From Oscillospiraceae bacterium (lineage in GTDB: Bacteria; Bacillota; Clostridia; Oscillospirales; Ruminococcaceae): a stretch of DNA of 7,206 nucleotides. Below, in pieces: positions 1 through 5,089 of this stretch. The notes under the pieces are model-generated. The model had not been told where the DNA came from. It was given only the letters and a program-made list of their open reading frames with translations, and did no database searches. Every line of letters starts with the position of its first letter. Within the stretch, counting starts at the first letter, position 1. Location: contig CAAFQL010000148.1 of the NCBI GenBank assembly GCA_900765125.1, positions 1-7,206 of the forward strand, in the 5' to 3' direction. Made by a program: the position numbers and the translations under genes.

Positions 1-500
1 ATATGGATATTATCACAGAAACAGAAGCGGCAGTTCGCACATACGGCGTACAGTTCGTTGTTATTGATAATCTTATGACTGCTATTGACGCAGGAGAAAA
101 TCTCTATATAGAGCAAAGCCGATTTACAAGGCGTTTGAAAGCACTTGCACGAAAACTTCATATCGTAGTGCTGCTCATTGCACATCCCCGTAAAAGCAAG
201 ACTAAGGAGCTTGATAGTGATGAAATATCCGGTTCGGGCGATGTTGCGAATTTGTCGGACACTGTTATATCCCTTGATCGTGTGAGAAAAACAAAAGATG
301 ATGGTGAGCAGATAAACCAGACACTACTTGCAGTACAGAAAAACAGAGCAACAGGTATACTTGTTCAGGGTGATGATCGTATTCCGCTTAGACACAGTAA
401 AAAATCAAAGAGGCTGTATCAAATCGGGGATAAAGGAATTTTAGGATTTCCGTTCAGTGCTGAAACAACAAAAGTTCAAAAAACAAAATTGCCGTTTTAG
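1..500 (+). CDS. DnaB/RecA-fold replicative helicase, C-terminal part (5'-partial)
   Basis: This is the C-terminal part of a phage replicative DNA helicase, a hexameric ATPase that unwinds DNA at the replication fork. The frame is open to the left edge, so the ATG at position 3 is probably internal and the Walker A domain lies upstream. Counting from that Met, a hydrophobic strand ending in Asp gives a Walker B (VQFVVIDNL, residues 16-24). LLIAHPRK (57-64) matches the strand with conserved His of DnaB-like ATPases. ISGSGDVANLSDTVISL (75-91) matches their nucleotide-sensing loop, and VQKNRATG (111-118) the basic Lys/Arg segment that contacts the neighbouring subunit's ATP. The C-terminal tail is short and basic. 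The stop TAG overlaps the ribosome binding site of the next gene, so the two are probably co-translated. Family assignment is secure at fold level; DnaB-like versus primase-helicase (Twinkle-like) cannot be decided without the N-terminus. Confidence 0.85.
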   Translation, partial: MDIITETEAAVRTYGVQFVVIDNLMTAIDAGENLYIEQSRFTRRLKALARKLHIVVLLIAHPRKSKTKELDSDEISGSGDVANLSDTVISLDRVRKTKDDGEQINQTLLAVQKNRATGILVQGDDRIPLRHSKKSKRLYQIGDKGILGFPFSAETTKVQKTKLPF

Positions 501-505
501 GAGGG
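499..505 (+). promoter_or_regulatory. Ribosome binding site fixing a TTG start at 511
   Basis: AGGAGGG begins inside the TAG stop of the helicase gene and sits 5 bases before TTG at 511. The in-frame ATG at 457 has no such site and lies deep inside the helicase gene, so TTG 511 is preferred. Confidence 0.75.
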
Positions 506-510
506 ATTCT

Positions 511-864
511 TTGGAACTTAAAGAACTTGATGAAATAGCGTATGAAATGCAGATATTGCCGGCAGGACTTAAAATGCCTGAATCATATTATTTTCTTGCT
601 ATGCGTTCGCTGTACGCTGTATTTTTATCCGGTAAGATAACGGCTGATCAGGCAAAGGAAGAAAAGAAAGCCATTATAGGTACATACAGAGCGTTTGAAC
701 TCGTTTACCGTATCGGAGAACACGATATGAATATTCTCAGGCAAATACAAAGCAATAAGAGTTATTACGATAAAAGTGGGTGTCCAGTATGCAGACAGCT
801 TGCAGATCAAATCAGCGGACTTGCCATTGAGCTTACAAATAACTGCACGGAAGGCGGTGCTTAA
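511..864 (+). CDS. Small conserved-looking phage protein, unknown function
   Basis: This 117-residue protein has no function I can assign. The start is TTG at 511, chosen because AGGAGGG lies 5 bases upstream; an in-frame ATG at 457 would overlap the helicase gene by 44 bases and lacks a site. The protein is mainly helical. It has a segment YYFLAMRSLYAVFLSGKI followed by a Lys/Glu-rich helix (about residues 27-55), and a CPVC pair near residue 91. This layout, an aromatic L-Y-x-x-x-x-x-G-x-I/V-T segment then a charged helix, resembles a small protein often found beside helicases in clostridial phages; that resemblance is from memory. One CxxC alone cannot make a full zinc site, so metal binding would need a dimer or other ligands. 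It lies between two helicase genes, which suggests a replication accessory role (inference). Confidence 0.7.
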   Translation: MELKELDEIAYEMQILPAGLKMPESYYFLAMRSLYAVFLSGKITADQAKEEKKAIIGTYRAFELVYRIGEHDMNILRQIQSNKSYYDKSGCPVCRQLADQISGLAIELTNNCTEGGA

Positions 865-867
865 AGC

Positions 868-2247
868 ATGGGTGAGCTTAGACCTTATCAGACCGATCTT
901 GTATCACGTTTAAGCCGGTCTTGGCGCTTAGGACACAAAGCACCTTGCATTGTACTTCCGTGCGGCGGTGGTAAATCTGTCATAGTTGCAGAGATAGCAC
1001 GGCGTACTACTGAAAACGGTAAGCTTGTACTATTCCTTGTTCACAGAAAAGAACTTTGCGATCAGATCAGGAATACGTTCAAATGGTGGGGCGTTGACAT
1101 GGATTTATGTAATATCATGATGGTACAGACTGCTGCCAGAAAATTACAGCGTATGGAGTGTCCGTCCCTTATCATAACAGACGAGAATCATCACAGCAAA
1201 GCATCTACATATCAAAAAATATATGACGCATTCAGCAGTGCTTATCGTGTGGGCGTGACGGCTACTCCTGTCAGGATAGACGGAAGTGGTTTAGGTGATG
1301 TCAACGATGATCTGATAATAGGTGTATCCGCAAAATGGCTTATTGAAAACAATTGCCTTGCACCATATGATTATTATGCACCATCTGATATAGATATGTC
1401 ATCACTTCATACACGTCATGGTGAATACGACATGTCAGAAGCAGAGGAGATGCTATCTGATAAGTGTGTATATGGTGATGTGATCAGACATTATAACGAA
1501 TATGCTAAGGGCTTAAAGGCTGTTTGCTATTGTGTTTCTATTGGATATTCAAAACGTATGGCGCAGGAATTTTGTGATTCAGGAATTCCGGCAGCTCATA
1601 TTGACGGCAGCACCCCAAAGAGCGAACGTGATCGTATTATAGCAGATTTCAGAAACGGCAGCATTAAAATTTTATGCAATGTAGATTTGATCTCAGAAGG
1701 ATTTGACGTCCCGGATTGTGGGTGTGCTATCCTGCTCCGACCTACAAAGTCTTTGACACTGTACATTCAGCAATCTATGAGATGCATGAGGTACAAAGAG
1801 GGCAAGCGTGCTGTAATTCTTGACCATGTAGGCAATGTAAGGCGTTTTGGAATGCCGGATGATGACAGAGAATGGTCGCTTGATGTAAGAAAGAAAAAGT
1901 CAGAAGATGAATTTGATGTCATATCATGTGAGTACTGTTTTTTTACATTTCCGAAGATAAACAAGGGCGGAAAGCGTGCGGTATGCTGTCCTAACTGTCA
2001 TATGCCCTTAAAAAAAGCTGACAGTAAAAACAGAGAGGCAGACAGAGAGCCTACAGAAGAAAAGGGAGCAGTTCTTGAAAAGGTAACAGAGGTTCATGTT
2101 ATCCCTGCTATGCCGTCTCAGTGCAGAACGTACAGCGATCTGGCAGCATATGCAAGAGCTAAAGGTTACAAGCCGGGTTGGATATATCATACAGCTAAAA
2201 GAATGGGGATACAGCCATATGACAGAAGAACACAAAATACAAAATGA
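868..2247 (+). CDS. Superfamily 2 DNA helicase with C-terminal zinc ribbon
   Basis: This is a 459-residue ATP-dependent SF2 helicase/translocase of the phage DEAD/DEAH-like (RecG/UvrB-related, SSL2-like) group, probably acting on branched DNA in phage replication or recombination. Visible motifs are RPYQ (5-8, Q-motif-like), Walker A PCGGGKS (31-37), motif II DENH (105-108, in place of DEAH), motif III TATP (131-134), HIDGSTPKSERDRII (244-258) of the second RecA domain, motif V NVDLISEGFDVPD (271-283) and motif VI QQSMRCMR (301-308). A zinc ribbon follows (C354, C357, C374, C377). A short tail TYSDLAAYARAKGYKPGWIY (421-440) is typical of phage helicases of this size. The start ATG is 3 bases after the previous stop, with a GGAAGG site upstream. 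The end overlaps the VRR-NUC gene by 29 bases, which argues for coupled expression. All core motifs look intact, so the enzyme should be active. Confidence 0.93.
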   Translation: MGELRPYQTDLVSRLSRSWRLGHKAPCIVLPCGGGKSVIVAEIARRTTENGKLVLFLVHRKELCDQIRNTFKWWGVDMDLCNIMMVQTAARKLQRMECPSLIITDENHHSKASTYQKIYDAFSSAYRVGVTATPVRIDGSGLGDVNDDLIIGVSAKWLIENNCLAPYDYYAPSDIDMSSLHTRHGEYDMSEAEEMLSDKCVYGDVIRHYNEYAKGLKAVCYCVSIGYSKRMAQEFCDSGIPAAHIDGSTPKSERDRIIADFRNGSIKILCNVDLISEGFDVPDCGCAILLRPTKSLTLYIQQSMRCMRYKEGKRAVILDHVGNVRRFGMPDDDREWSLDVRKKKSEDEFDVISCEYCFFTFPKINKGGKRAVCCPNCHMPLKKADSKNREADREPTEEKGAVLEKVTEVHVIPAMPSQCRTYSDLAAYARAKGYKPGWIYHTAKRMGIQPYDRRTQNTK

Positions 2248-2536
2248 GATAAGGGCTGCTGTATCGGAATATTGTGTGATCTTTCGTGCCAACGTTGGCA
2301 AAGGGTTCACAAAAGACGGCAGATATTTTGATACCGGACTGCCTGTCGGATTCTCCGATCTGTTCGGTGTTAGAAAGTCTGATGGGAAAGCCGTATTTAT
2401 TGAGGTTAAAACGAAAAAAGGTCGTGTAACAGAGCGACAGCAGAGATTTTTAAGCGAAATGCTGAAAAATGGTGCGATCGCAGGTGTTTGTAGGAGTAAA
2501 GAAGAGGCTGTGGCACTTGTAAGAAAAGAGGAATAA
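2219..2536 (+). CDS. VRR-NUC domain nuclease
   Basis: This 105-residue stand-alone VRR-NUC protein belongs to the PD-(D/E)xK nuclease fold, as in FAN1 and many phage Holliday-junction-resolvase-like enzymes. The core is visible: a leading helix with Glu (QNEIRAAVSEY, 8-18), GFSDLFG (44-50) with catalytic Asp47, then FIEVKTKKGRVTERQQRFL (60-78) carrying Glu62, Lys64 and the conserved Gln75. The end has the usual hydrophobic strand AGVCRSKEEAVAL. Length is normal for phage members. The frame is open further upstream inside the helicase gene, but ATG 2219 is preferred because the conserved domain begins just after it and GGGGA lies 9 bases before it. It overlaps the SF2 helicase by 29 bases. Helicase plus VRR-NUC is a recurring phage pairing, which suggests cutting of branched intermediates made or exposed by the helicase (inference). 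Confidence 0.92.
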   Translation: MTEEHKIQNEIRAAVSEYCVIFRANVGKGFTKDGRYFDTGLPVGFSDLFGVRKSDGKAVFIEVKTKKGRVTERQQRFLSEMLKNGAIAGVCRSKEEAVALVRKEE

Positions 2537-2541
2537 CTAAA

Positions 2542-2940
2542 ATGATCAAGAAACAATGTGTTGTATGCGGTAAGGAATTTGAAGTTGTAAATTCTCATTA
2601 CTGCCTGTGTTCTGATGAATGTAGGAAAATAAGAGCTAGAATGCAGTGGTCAAATCCGGAGTACAAGCAAAAGGCAAATGAAAGGACCAGGGAAAGGCGA
2701 AGAGTGAGAAACAGACTTAACCCTAAAATTATTCCTTGCAGAATATGCGGTAAGCCTGTAGAGCCTGATTTTTATGGTGACCGTATGTGTAGAAAATTCC
2801 ATCATGAATCATGTGTACTCTCAGAAGCTTTACAGGCGGTCTCTGAGGGATTCGGTAAGAGTGATAAGAGAATTAAGAGAGCGTATAATTTGTGCTGTTA
2901 CACGCTCAAAGAACTGCGTGAGGAGGCGTGTCAAGGATGA
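2542..2940 (+). CDS. Cys-rich putative zinc-finger protein, nucleic-acid binding inferred
   Basis: This 132-residue protein has two cysteine clusters separated by a strongly basic linker. The first is C6-x2-C9 with C21, C23 and C27 (CLCSDECRK), resembling zinc-ribbon/FCS-type fingers. The second is C66-x2-C69 with C83, His87/His88 and C91. Residues 30-60 are rich in Arg and Lys (for example NERTRERRRVRNRLNPK), which suggests DNA or RNA binding. The ATG at 2542 follows AGAGGA by 9 bases and is 5 bases past the VRR-NUC stop. I do not recognise a named family. Its place directly after the helicase and nuclease suggests a DNA-binding helper of the replication/recombination block (inference). The metal sites are predicted from Cys/His spacing only. 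Confidence 0.82.
   Translation: MIKKQCVVCGKEFEVVNSHYCLCSDECRKIRARMQWSNPEYKQKANERTRERRRVRNRLNPKIIPCRICGKPVEPDFYGDRMCRKFHHESCVLSEALQAVSEGFGKSDKRIKRAYNLCCYTLKELREEACQG
2921..2926 (+). promoter_or_regulatory. Ribosome binding site deciding between GTG 2928 and ATG 2937
   Basis: AGGAGG ends 1 base before an in-frame GTG (2928), too close to use, and 10 bases before ATG 2937, which is workable. ATG 2937 also forms an ATGA overlap with the upstream stop, so it is preferred. Confidence 0.65.
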
Positions 2941-3248
2941 AAGCACGAGCAAGAGAAACAATAGCACAGAAAGCTGCTAAGTCTGAGTTTGAAAAATATG
3001 CTGTAGGATATGCAAACCATGTTGCACAATGCATGACGGCACTGTTTATGTGTGAAATGCATGATATGTGGGGATGCGGTATTAAAACTTGTCAGAAACG
3101 TTTTATAGATCTTACATCAATGCTGAATGCACCGCCTATATTTGGCAGGGATATACATGATCGTGATTACATAGATCGGTGTAAAAATGAGCTTGGTATA
3201 GATGTAGAAAAGGACGTTAAAATCAAAGTAACAATAGAATACGCCTAA
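2937..3248 (+). CDS. Small phage protein, unknown function
   Basis: This 103-residue protein starts at ATG 2937, whose bases overlap the TGA stop of the upstream gene (ATGA). It begins with a basic, Ala-rich helix (MKARARETIAQKAAKSEFEK). A segment TALFMCEMHDMWGCGIKTCQ follows, with a helix-turn-helix-like Gly-x-Gly, then an Arg-Phe pair, and a C-terminal strand pair ending KDVKIKVTIEYA. The middle resembles small clostridial-phage proteins with a LH-x-x-[FW]G-x-G-x-x-x-x-x-R[FL] pattern; I know no function for them. It is the last gene of the tight replication-side block, since the next 104 bases hold no confident gene. A DNA-binding role is possible from the basic N-terminus but not shown. 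Confidence 0.8.
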   Translation: MKARARETIAQKAAKSEFEKYAVGYANHVAQCMTALFMCEMHDMWGCGIKTCQKRFIDLTSMLNAPPIFGRDIHDRDYIDRCKNELGIDVEKDVKIKVTIEYA

Positions 3249-3352
3249 CAGCCACAGAACGGGCGTGTAATGTGTTTTAGTGACTTGATGCATAAACTTA
3301 GCCTATTGAATACAAAAGTGGCTTACAGGCGATTTTGAGAGGAGTTAGAAAA
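3249..3352 (+). other. Longer non-coding gap with no clear promoter or terminator
   Basis: This is one of only two gaps longer than about 60 bases. A weak dyad at its start (ACGCC 3241-3245 with GGCGT 3262-3266) has a 16-base loop and no T-run, so it is not a good terminator. I found no convincing -35/-10 pair. The gap holds a 16-codon ORF (3288-3338) and one copy of a 24-bp repeat. It may be scar tissue from loss of a small gene. Confidence 0.4.
3288..3338 (+). pseudogene. 16-codon ORF, possible decayed cassette end
   Basis: ATG 3288 opens a reading frame (MHKLSLLNTKVAYRRF) ending at TGA 3336-3338. There is no good ribosome binding site before it. Its stop sits at the same place within the 24-bp repeat as the stop of the 55-aa gene in the second repeat copy (3518-3520). 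That parallel suggests the end of a lost or degraded small gene, but the evidence is weak and chance is possible. Confidence 0.2.
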
Positions 3353-3356
3353 ATGA
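3333..3356 (+). repeat. 24-bp junction repeat, copy 1
   Basis: This stretch, TTTTGAGAGGAG followed by an A-rich spacer and ATGA, matches 3515-3538 with one mismatch (A at 3347 versus T at 3529). It carries the ribosome binding site and start codon of the 55-aa gene. Confidence 0.85.
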
Positions 3357-3520
3357 GTGATGAAACTTTAGAAATGTTGTGGAAGATGCTTTCAGATGAA
3401 CAGCTTATGGAAATTCGTGAAAAAGGTGCAATGGACAGCCGCACAATGGCTTCGTTCAAAACCGAATTAATGATGAGATGCTTAATTGATTTAGATGAAT
3501 TGATGGCAGCTTTCTTTTGA
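3353..3520 (+). CDS. 55-aa protein, unknown function
   Basis: ATG 3353 is chosen because AGAGGAG (3338-3344) lies 8 bases upstream. A TTG at 3335 in the same frame overlaps that site and is rejected. The 55-residue product is Met-rich, acidic and helical (MSDETLEMLWKMLSDEQLME at the start, an LDELMAAFF end). It has no cysteines and no membrane segment. I do not recognise it. The gene is bounded on both sides by near-identical 24-bp stretches containing a stop codon, a ribosome binding site and a start codon, so it looks like a removable unit. Its small size lowers certainty, but the strong site and start support a real gene. Confidence 0.7.
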   Translation: MSDETLEMLWKMLSDEQLMEIREKGAMDSRTMASFKTELMMRCLIDLDELMAAFF

Positions 3521-3538
3521 GAGGAGTTTGAAAAATGA
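3515..3538 (+). repeat. 24-bp junction repeat, copy 2
   Basis: This is the second copy of the repeat at 3333-3356. It holds the last codons and TGA stop of the 55-aa gene, the GAGAGGAG ribosome binding site and the ATG of the 110-aa gene. Confidence 0.85.
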
Positions 3539-3867
3539 TAGAAGTACGTGTAGGTCCGGTACTGGATTTGATTGAAAAAGAACTTGAAACAATGGATGAA
3601 ATAAGTCCACAGAACAGGCAGCTTTATCAAGCTCATGGCATATTACAAAAAGCATGGGAAGATATGATCGAACAAGCGATGCAATGTAACAGTGAACTTT
3701 TGGATATGTGGCAAAATTTAAATGCTGGTGATGTAAGAAATGCAATGGCAGCGATGGAACGTTTTAAGCATCAGTCAGAATGGTTGGTTAAAAAATCAGC
3801 TGTGATGGCAGCTGCTGCAAATAAAGAAGAGCAGAATTTTGCTAAGATTTTGGAGGAATTGAAATGA
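3535..3867 (+). CDS. Helical 110-aa protein, unknown function
   Basis: ATG 3535 follows GAGAGGAG by 8 bases. The 110-residue product is almost wholly helical by composition. A short N-terminal strand (MIEVRVGPVLDLIEKELET) is followed by Glu/Gln/Met-rich helices and a C-terminal Ala-rich helix (SAVMAAAANKEEQNFAKILE). Coiled-coil or helical-bundle packing is likely. There is no cysteine cluster (one Cys), signal peptide or membrane segment. The stop overlaps the next start (ATGA), and the next ribosome binding site is coded in its LEE tail. I know no function; its place among accessory phage genes gives no specific clue. Confidence 0.8.
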   Translation: MIEVRVGPVLDLIEKELETMDEISPQNRQLYQAHGILQKAWEDMIEQAMQCNSELLDMWQNLNAGDVRNAMAAMERFKHQSEWLVKKSAVMAAAANKEEQNFAKILEELK

Positions 3868-4067
3868 CTAAACAAGAAGCAGCAGTAATTGAAACGTATA
3901 CAGGAATTTGTATGCTAACAGGTGAAAACCGAAAATACGCCTATGAATATGCAAGCAAGCTGATAGGCAAACCGATTTTTACACATGAGTTTCCAATGCT
4001 TGAAGAAGTGTTGAGAGAAAAGTCTAAACCTGATTTTATACAGATCTGTAAGAATTTGGAGGACTGA
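3864..4067 (+). CDS. 67-aa phage protein with YTG...FTHE pattern
   Basis: This 67-residue protein overlaps the previous gene by 4 bases (ATGA) and has GGAGG 7 bases before its ATG. Its order EAAVIETYTGICMLTGEN, then YEYASKLIGKPIFTHEFP, then SKPDFIQICKNLED resembles a common small phage/prophage family with a YTG segment, a G-[KR]-P-[IV]-[FY]-THE core and an SK-x-D-F end. I recall that family from sequence memory and cannot name it with certainty. No enzyme motif is visible. Length is typical for such proteins. Its tail LED is coded by the ribosome binding site of the following 11-codon ORF. Confidence 0.8.
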   Translation: MTKQEAAVIETYTGICMLTGENRKYAYEYASKLIGKPIFTHEFPMLEEVLREKSKPDFIQICKNLED

Positions 4068-4069
4068 AA

Positions 4070-4105
4070 ATGAAATTGATTGATAGCCTGAAAGTAAGAA
4101 TCTGA
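4070..4105 (+). pseudogene. 11-codon ORF, likely remnant of an MRLLDADKL-type gene
   Basis: ATG 4070 has an excellent site (GGAGG 4058-4062, 7-base spacer) in a normal gene-junction setting, but the frame ends after 11 codons (MKLIDSLKVRI, stop 4103-4105). The peptide aligns to the first 13 residues of the next protein (MRLLDADKLKPKI) with one two-residue gap: 6 identities plus conservative K/R, I/L and R/K changes. CTGAAA is shared at the DNA level. This points to a duplicated gene cut short. A real micro-peptide or a leader that boosts translation of the next gene are alternatives. Confidence 0.4.
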
Positions 4106-4124
4106 AAGGTTAAGGAGGACAAGA

Positions 4125-4385
4125 ATGAGATTACTTGATGCGGATAAACTGAAACCTAAAATCAAATATATAGCAAAAAGCTATGGTATGGGGGCTTTTA
4201 CAAAAGAAAAGCTGCTTGATGCTATTGATAAATGTGCCATCGAAGCCGAACCTGTGAGACACGGAGAATGGGTGTTCGGAGAATTTGATATACCGCACTG
4301 CTCTGAATGTGGCACTGAGATAGCGCCTCATGAAATATCTCAGTATTGCCCTTTCTGCGGCGCTAAAATGGATTTGGAGGAATAA
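4125..4385 (+). CDS. MRLLDADKL-type phage zinc-ribbon protein
   Basis: This 86-residue protein starts at ATG 4125 with AAGGAGG 6 bases upstream. It has the layout of a very common small clostridial-phage protein: an MRL[I/L]DADKL start, a helical middle with a short Glu-Pro-Val linker, a GEW strand (residues 47-49), and a C-terminal zinc ribbon made of C59-x2-C62 and C75-x2-C78 (CSECG ... CPFCGAKM). The ribbon predicts binding of one zinc ion. A nucleic-acid or protein docking role is possible; no function is established that I know of. It ends in LEE, where the next gene's ribosome binding site is coded. The upstream 11-codon ORF looks like a broken copy of its 5' end. Confidence 0.88.
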   Translation: MRLLDADKLKPKIKYIAKSYGMGAFTKEKLLDAIDKCAIEAEPVRHGEWVFGEFDIPHCSECGTEIAPHEISQYCPFCGAKMDLEE

Positions 4386-4389
4386 AATT

Positions 4390-4587
4390 ATGCTGAAAAA
4401 GATAATCAGTAAAATAGAACAGTTGCAAAGAAAATTGCGCTATTCTTGCTACAAAAATATAGAATCTGCTAAGGATGGAAAATGCCCTGGACTGGCTGGT
4501 GGTACAAAAGCAACTGAGTATTTAAGTGAGACATGCATAGGTTGTCCGTATCTTTGTTTGGATTGGGAGGAAAATAAAAATGACTAA
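4390..4587 (+). CDS. 65-aa cysteine-rich protein, unknown function
   Basis: ATG 4390 is chosen because GGAGGA lies 8 bases upstream and the stop of the previous gene is 4 bases before it. The frame is open back to 4330, inside the zinc-ribbon gene, which is a shadow. The 65-residue product has a basic N-terminal helix (MLKKIISKIEQLQRKL), then Cys20, Cys32 in KCPGLAGGTKATEYL, and CIGCPYLC (Cys49, 52, 56). Four or five cysteines could form one metal site. The DGKCPGLAGG...C-x2-CPY pattern looks familiar from gut phages, but I know no role. It overlaps the next gene by 8 bases. Confidence 0.8.
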   Translation: MLKKIISKIEQLQRKLRYSCYKNIESAKDGKCPGLAGGTKATEYLSETCIGCPYLCLDWEENKND

Positions 4588-5089
4588 AGAAGAACTTTTA
4601 AAAGAAATTGAAGAGATAAAAGAAGCTGTTTTGGTAAGCCATCGTCGTATGGATGTTCTTGAAACGGAAGTGAAAAAATTGGAAGAGCCTAAGCCTTGGA
4701 AGCCGGAACATAATAAAGAATTTTGGTTTGTGTCTGGGGCTGGACAAGTACGTAATGAGGCATGGGATGATTATATTTGTGAGCCATTCTATAATGTTGG
4801 TAACTGCTTTCCCACAGAAGAACGTGCTGAACAAGCCGCAGAAAAAATTAAGATGCTTTTGAAATTGGAACAGTATCACGATATGTTCTGTCCGGATTAT
4901 GTGCCGGATTGGAATAGCAGGGTTGAATGGAAACACTATGTATATTACGATACTTTGAAAAAACAATGGGAACGCGGAAATGTCAACCATTGCAAAGATG
5001 CCGTGCAAGTCTATTTTTACAGTAAAGAAACCGCACAGAAAGTTTGTGATTTGCTGAATCGGGAGGAGAATGATAATGAGCAGAAGTAG
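4580..5089 (+). CDS. 169-aa phage protein with coiled-coil start and two similar halves
   Basis: ATG 4580 follows GGGAGG by 9 bases and overlaps the previous gene by 8 bases. The N-terminus (about residues 2-36, EELLKEIEEIKEAVLVSHRR and onward) is a likely coiled coil. A KPWKP linker follows. Residues 48-95 (FWFVSGAGQVRNEAWDDYIC, later GNCFPTEERAEQAAEKIKM) and 117-160 (WKHYVYYDTLKKQWERG, later VQVYFYSKETAQKVCDLL) share a pattern: aromatic strand, Trp, Asn/His-Cys or GNCF turn, strand, then a [ST]-x-E-x-A-[EQ] helix. This suggests a tandem repeat of a small fold. It resembles a widespread phage protein without known function. The coiled coil suggests self-assembly or partner binding (inference). 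Confidence 0.83.
   Translation: MTKEELLKEIEEIKEAVLVSHRRMDVLETEVKKLEEPKPWKPEHNKEFWFVSGAGQVRNEAWDDYICEPFYNVGNCFPTEERAEQAAEKIKMLLKLEQYHDMFCPDYVPDWNSRVEWKHYVYYDTLKKQWERGNVNHCKDAVQVYFYSKETAQKVCDLLNREENDNEQK
5061..5068 (+). promoter_or_regulatory. Ribosome binding site selecting ATG 5076
   Basis: GGGAGGAG is too close to ATG 5070 (1 to 3 bases) but 7 to 9 bases from ATG 5076, so the protein is taken to start MSRSSLWGI. The site is coded by Arg-Glu-Glu codons near the end of the 169-aa gene. Confidence 0.6.

Noticed and set aside
457..510. ATG 457 as start of the protein that follows the replicative helicase
   Set aside because: It would overlap the helicase gene by 44 bases without a ribosome binding site, while TTG 511 has AGGAGGG at ideal distance.
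1753..1781. TTGACA, 17 bp, TATGAG promoter-like pair inside the helicase gene
   Set aside because: It falls within conserved helicase motif VI coding sequence, the -10 has only four of six matches, and no gene starts nearby on that strand.
2096..2218. Upstream extension of the VRR-NUC frame into the helicase gene
   Set aside because: The extra 41 residues lie in the frame shadow of the helicase tail and are not part of the VRR-NUC domain; ATG 2219 has a site and begins just before the conserved core.
2008..2598. Minus-strand open frame (about 196 codons) over the helicase end and VRR-NUC gene
   Set aside because: It is antisense to the zinc ribbon and the nuclease active site coding region, has no recognisable domain, and its Ser/Phe/Cys-rich composition fits a shadow.
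3241..3268. Possible terminator hairpin after the 103-aa gene (ACGCC/GGCGT)
   Set aside because: The stem is about 7 pairs with one wobble, the loop is 16 bases, and there is no T-run after it.
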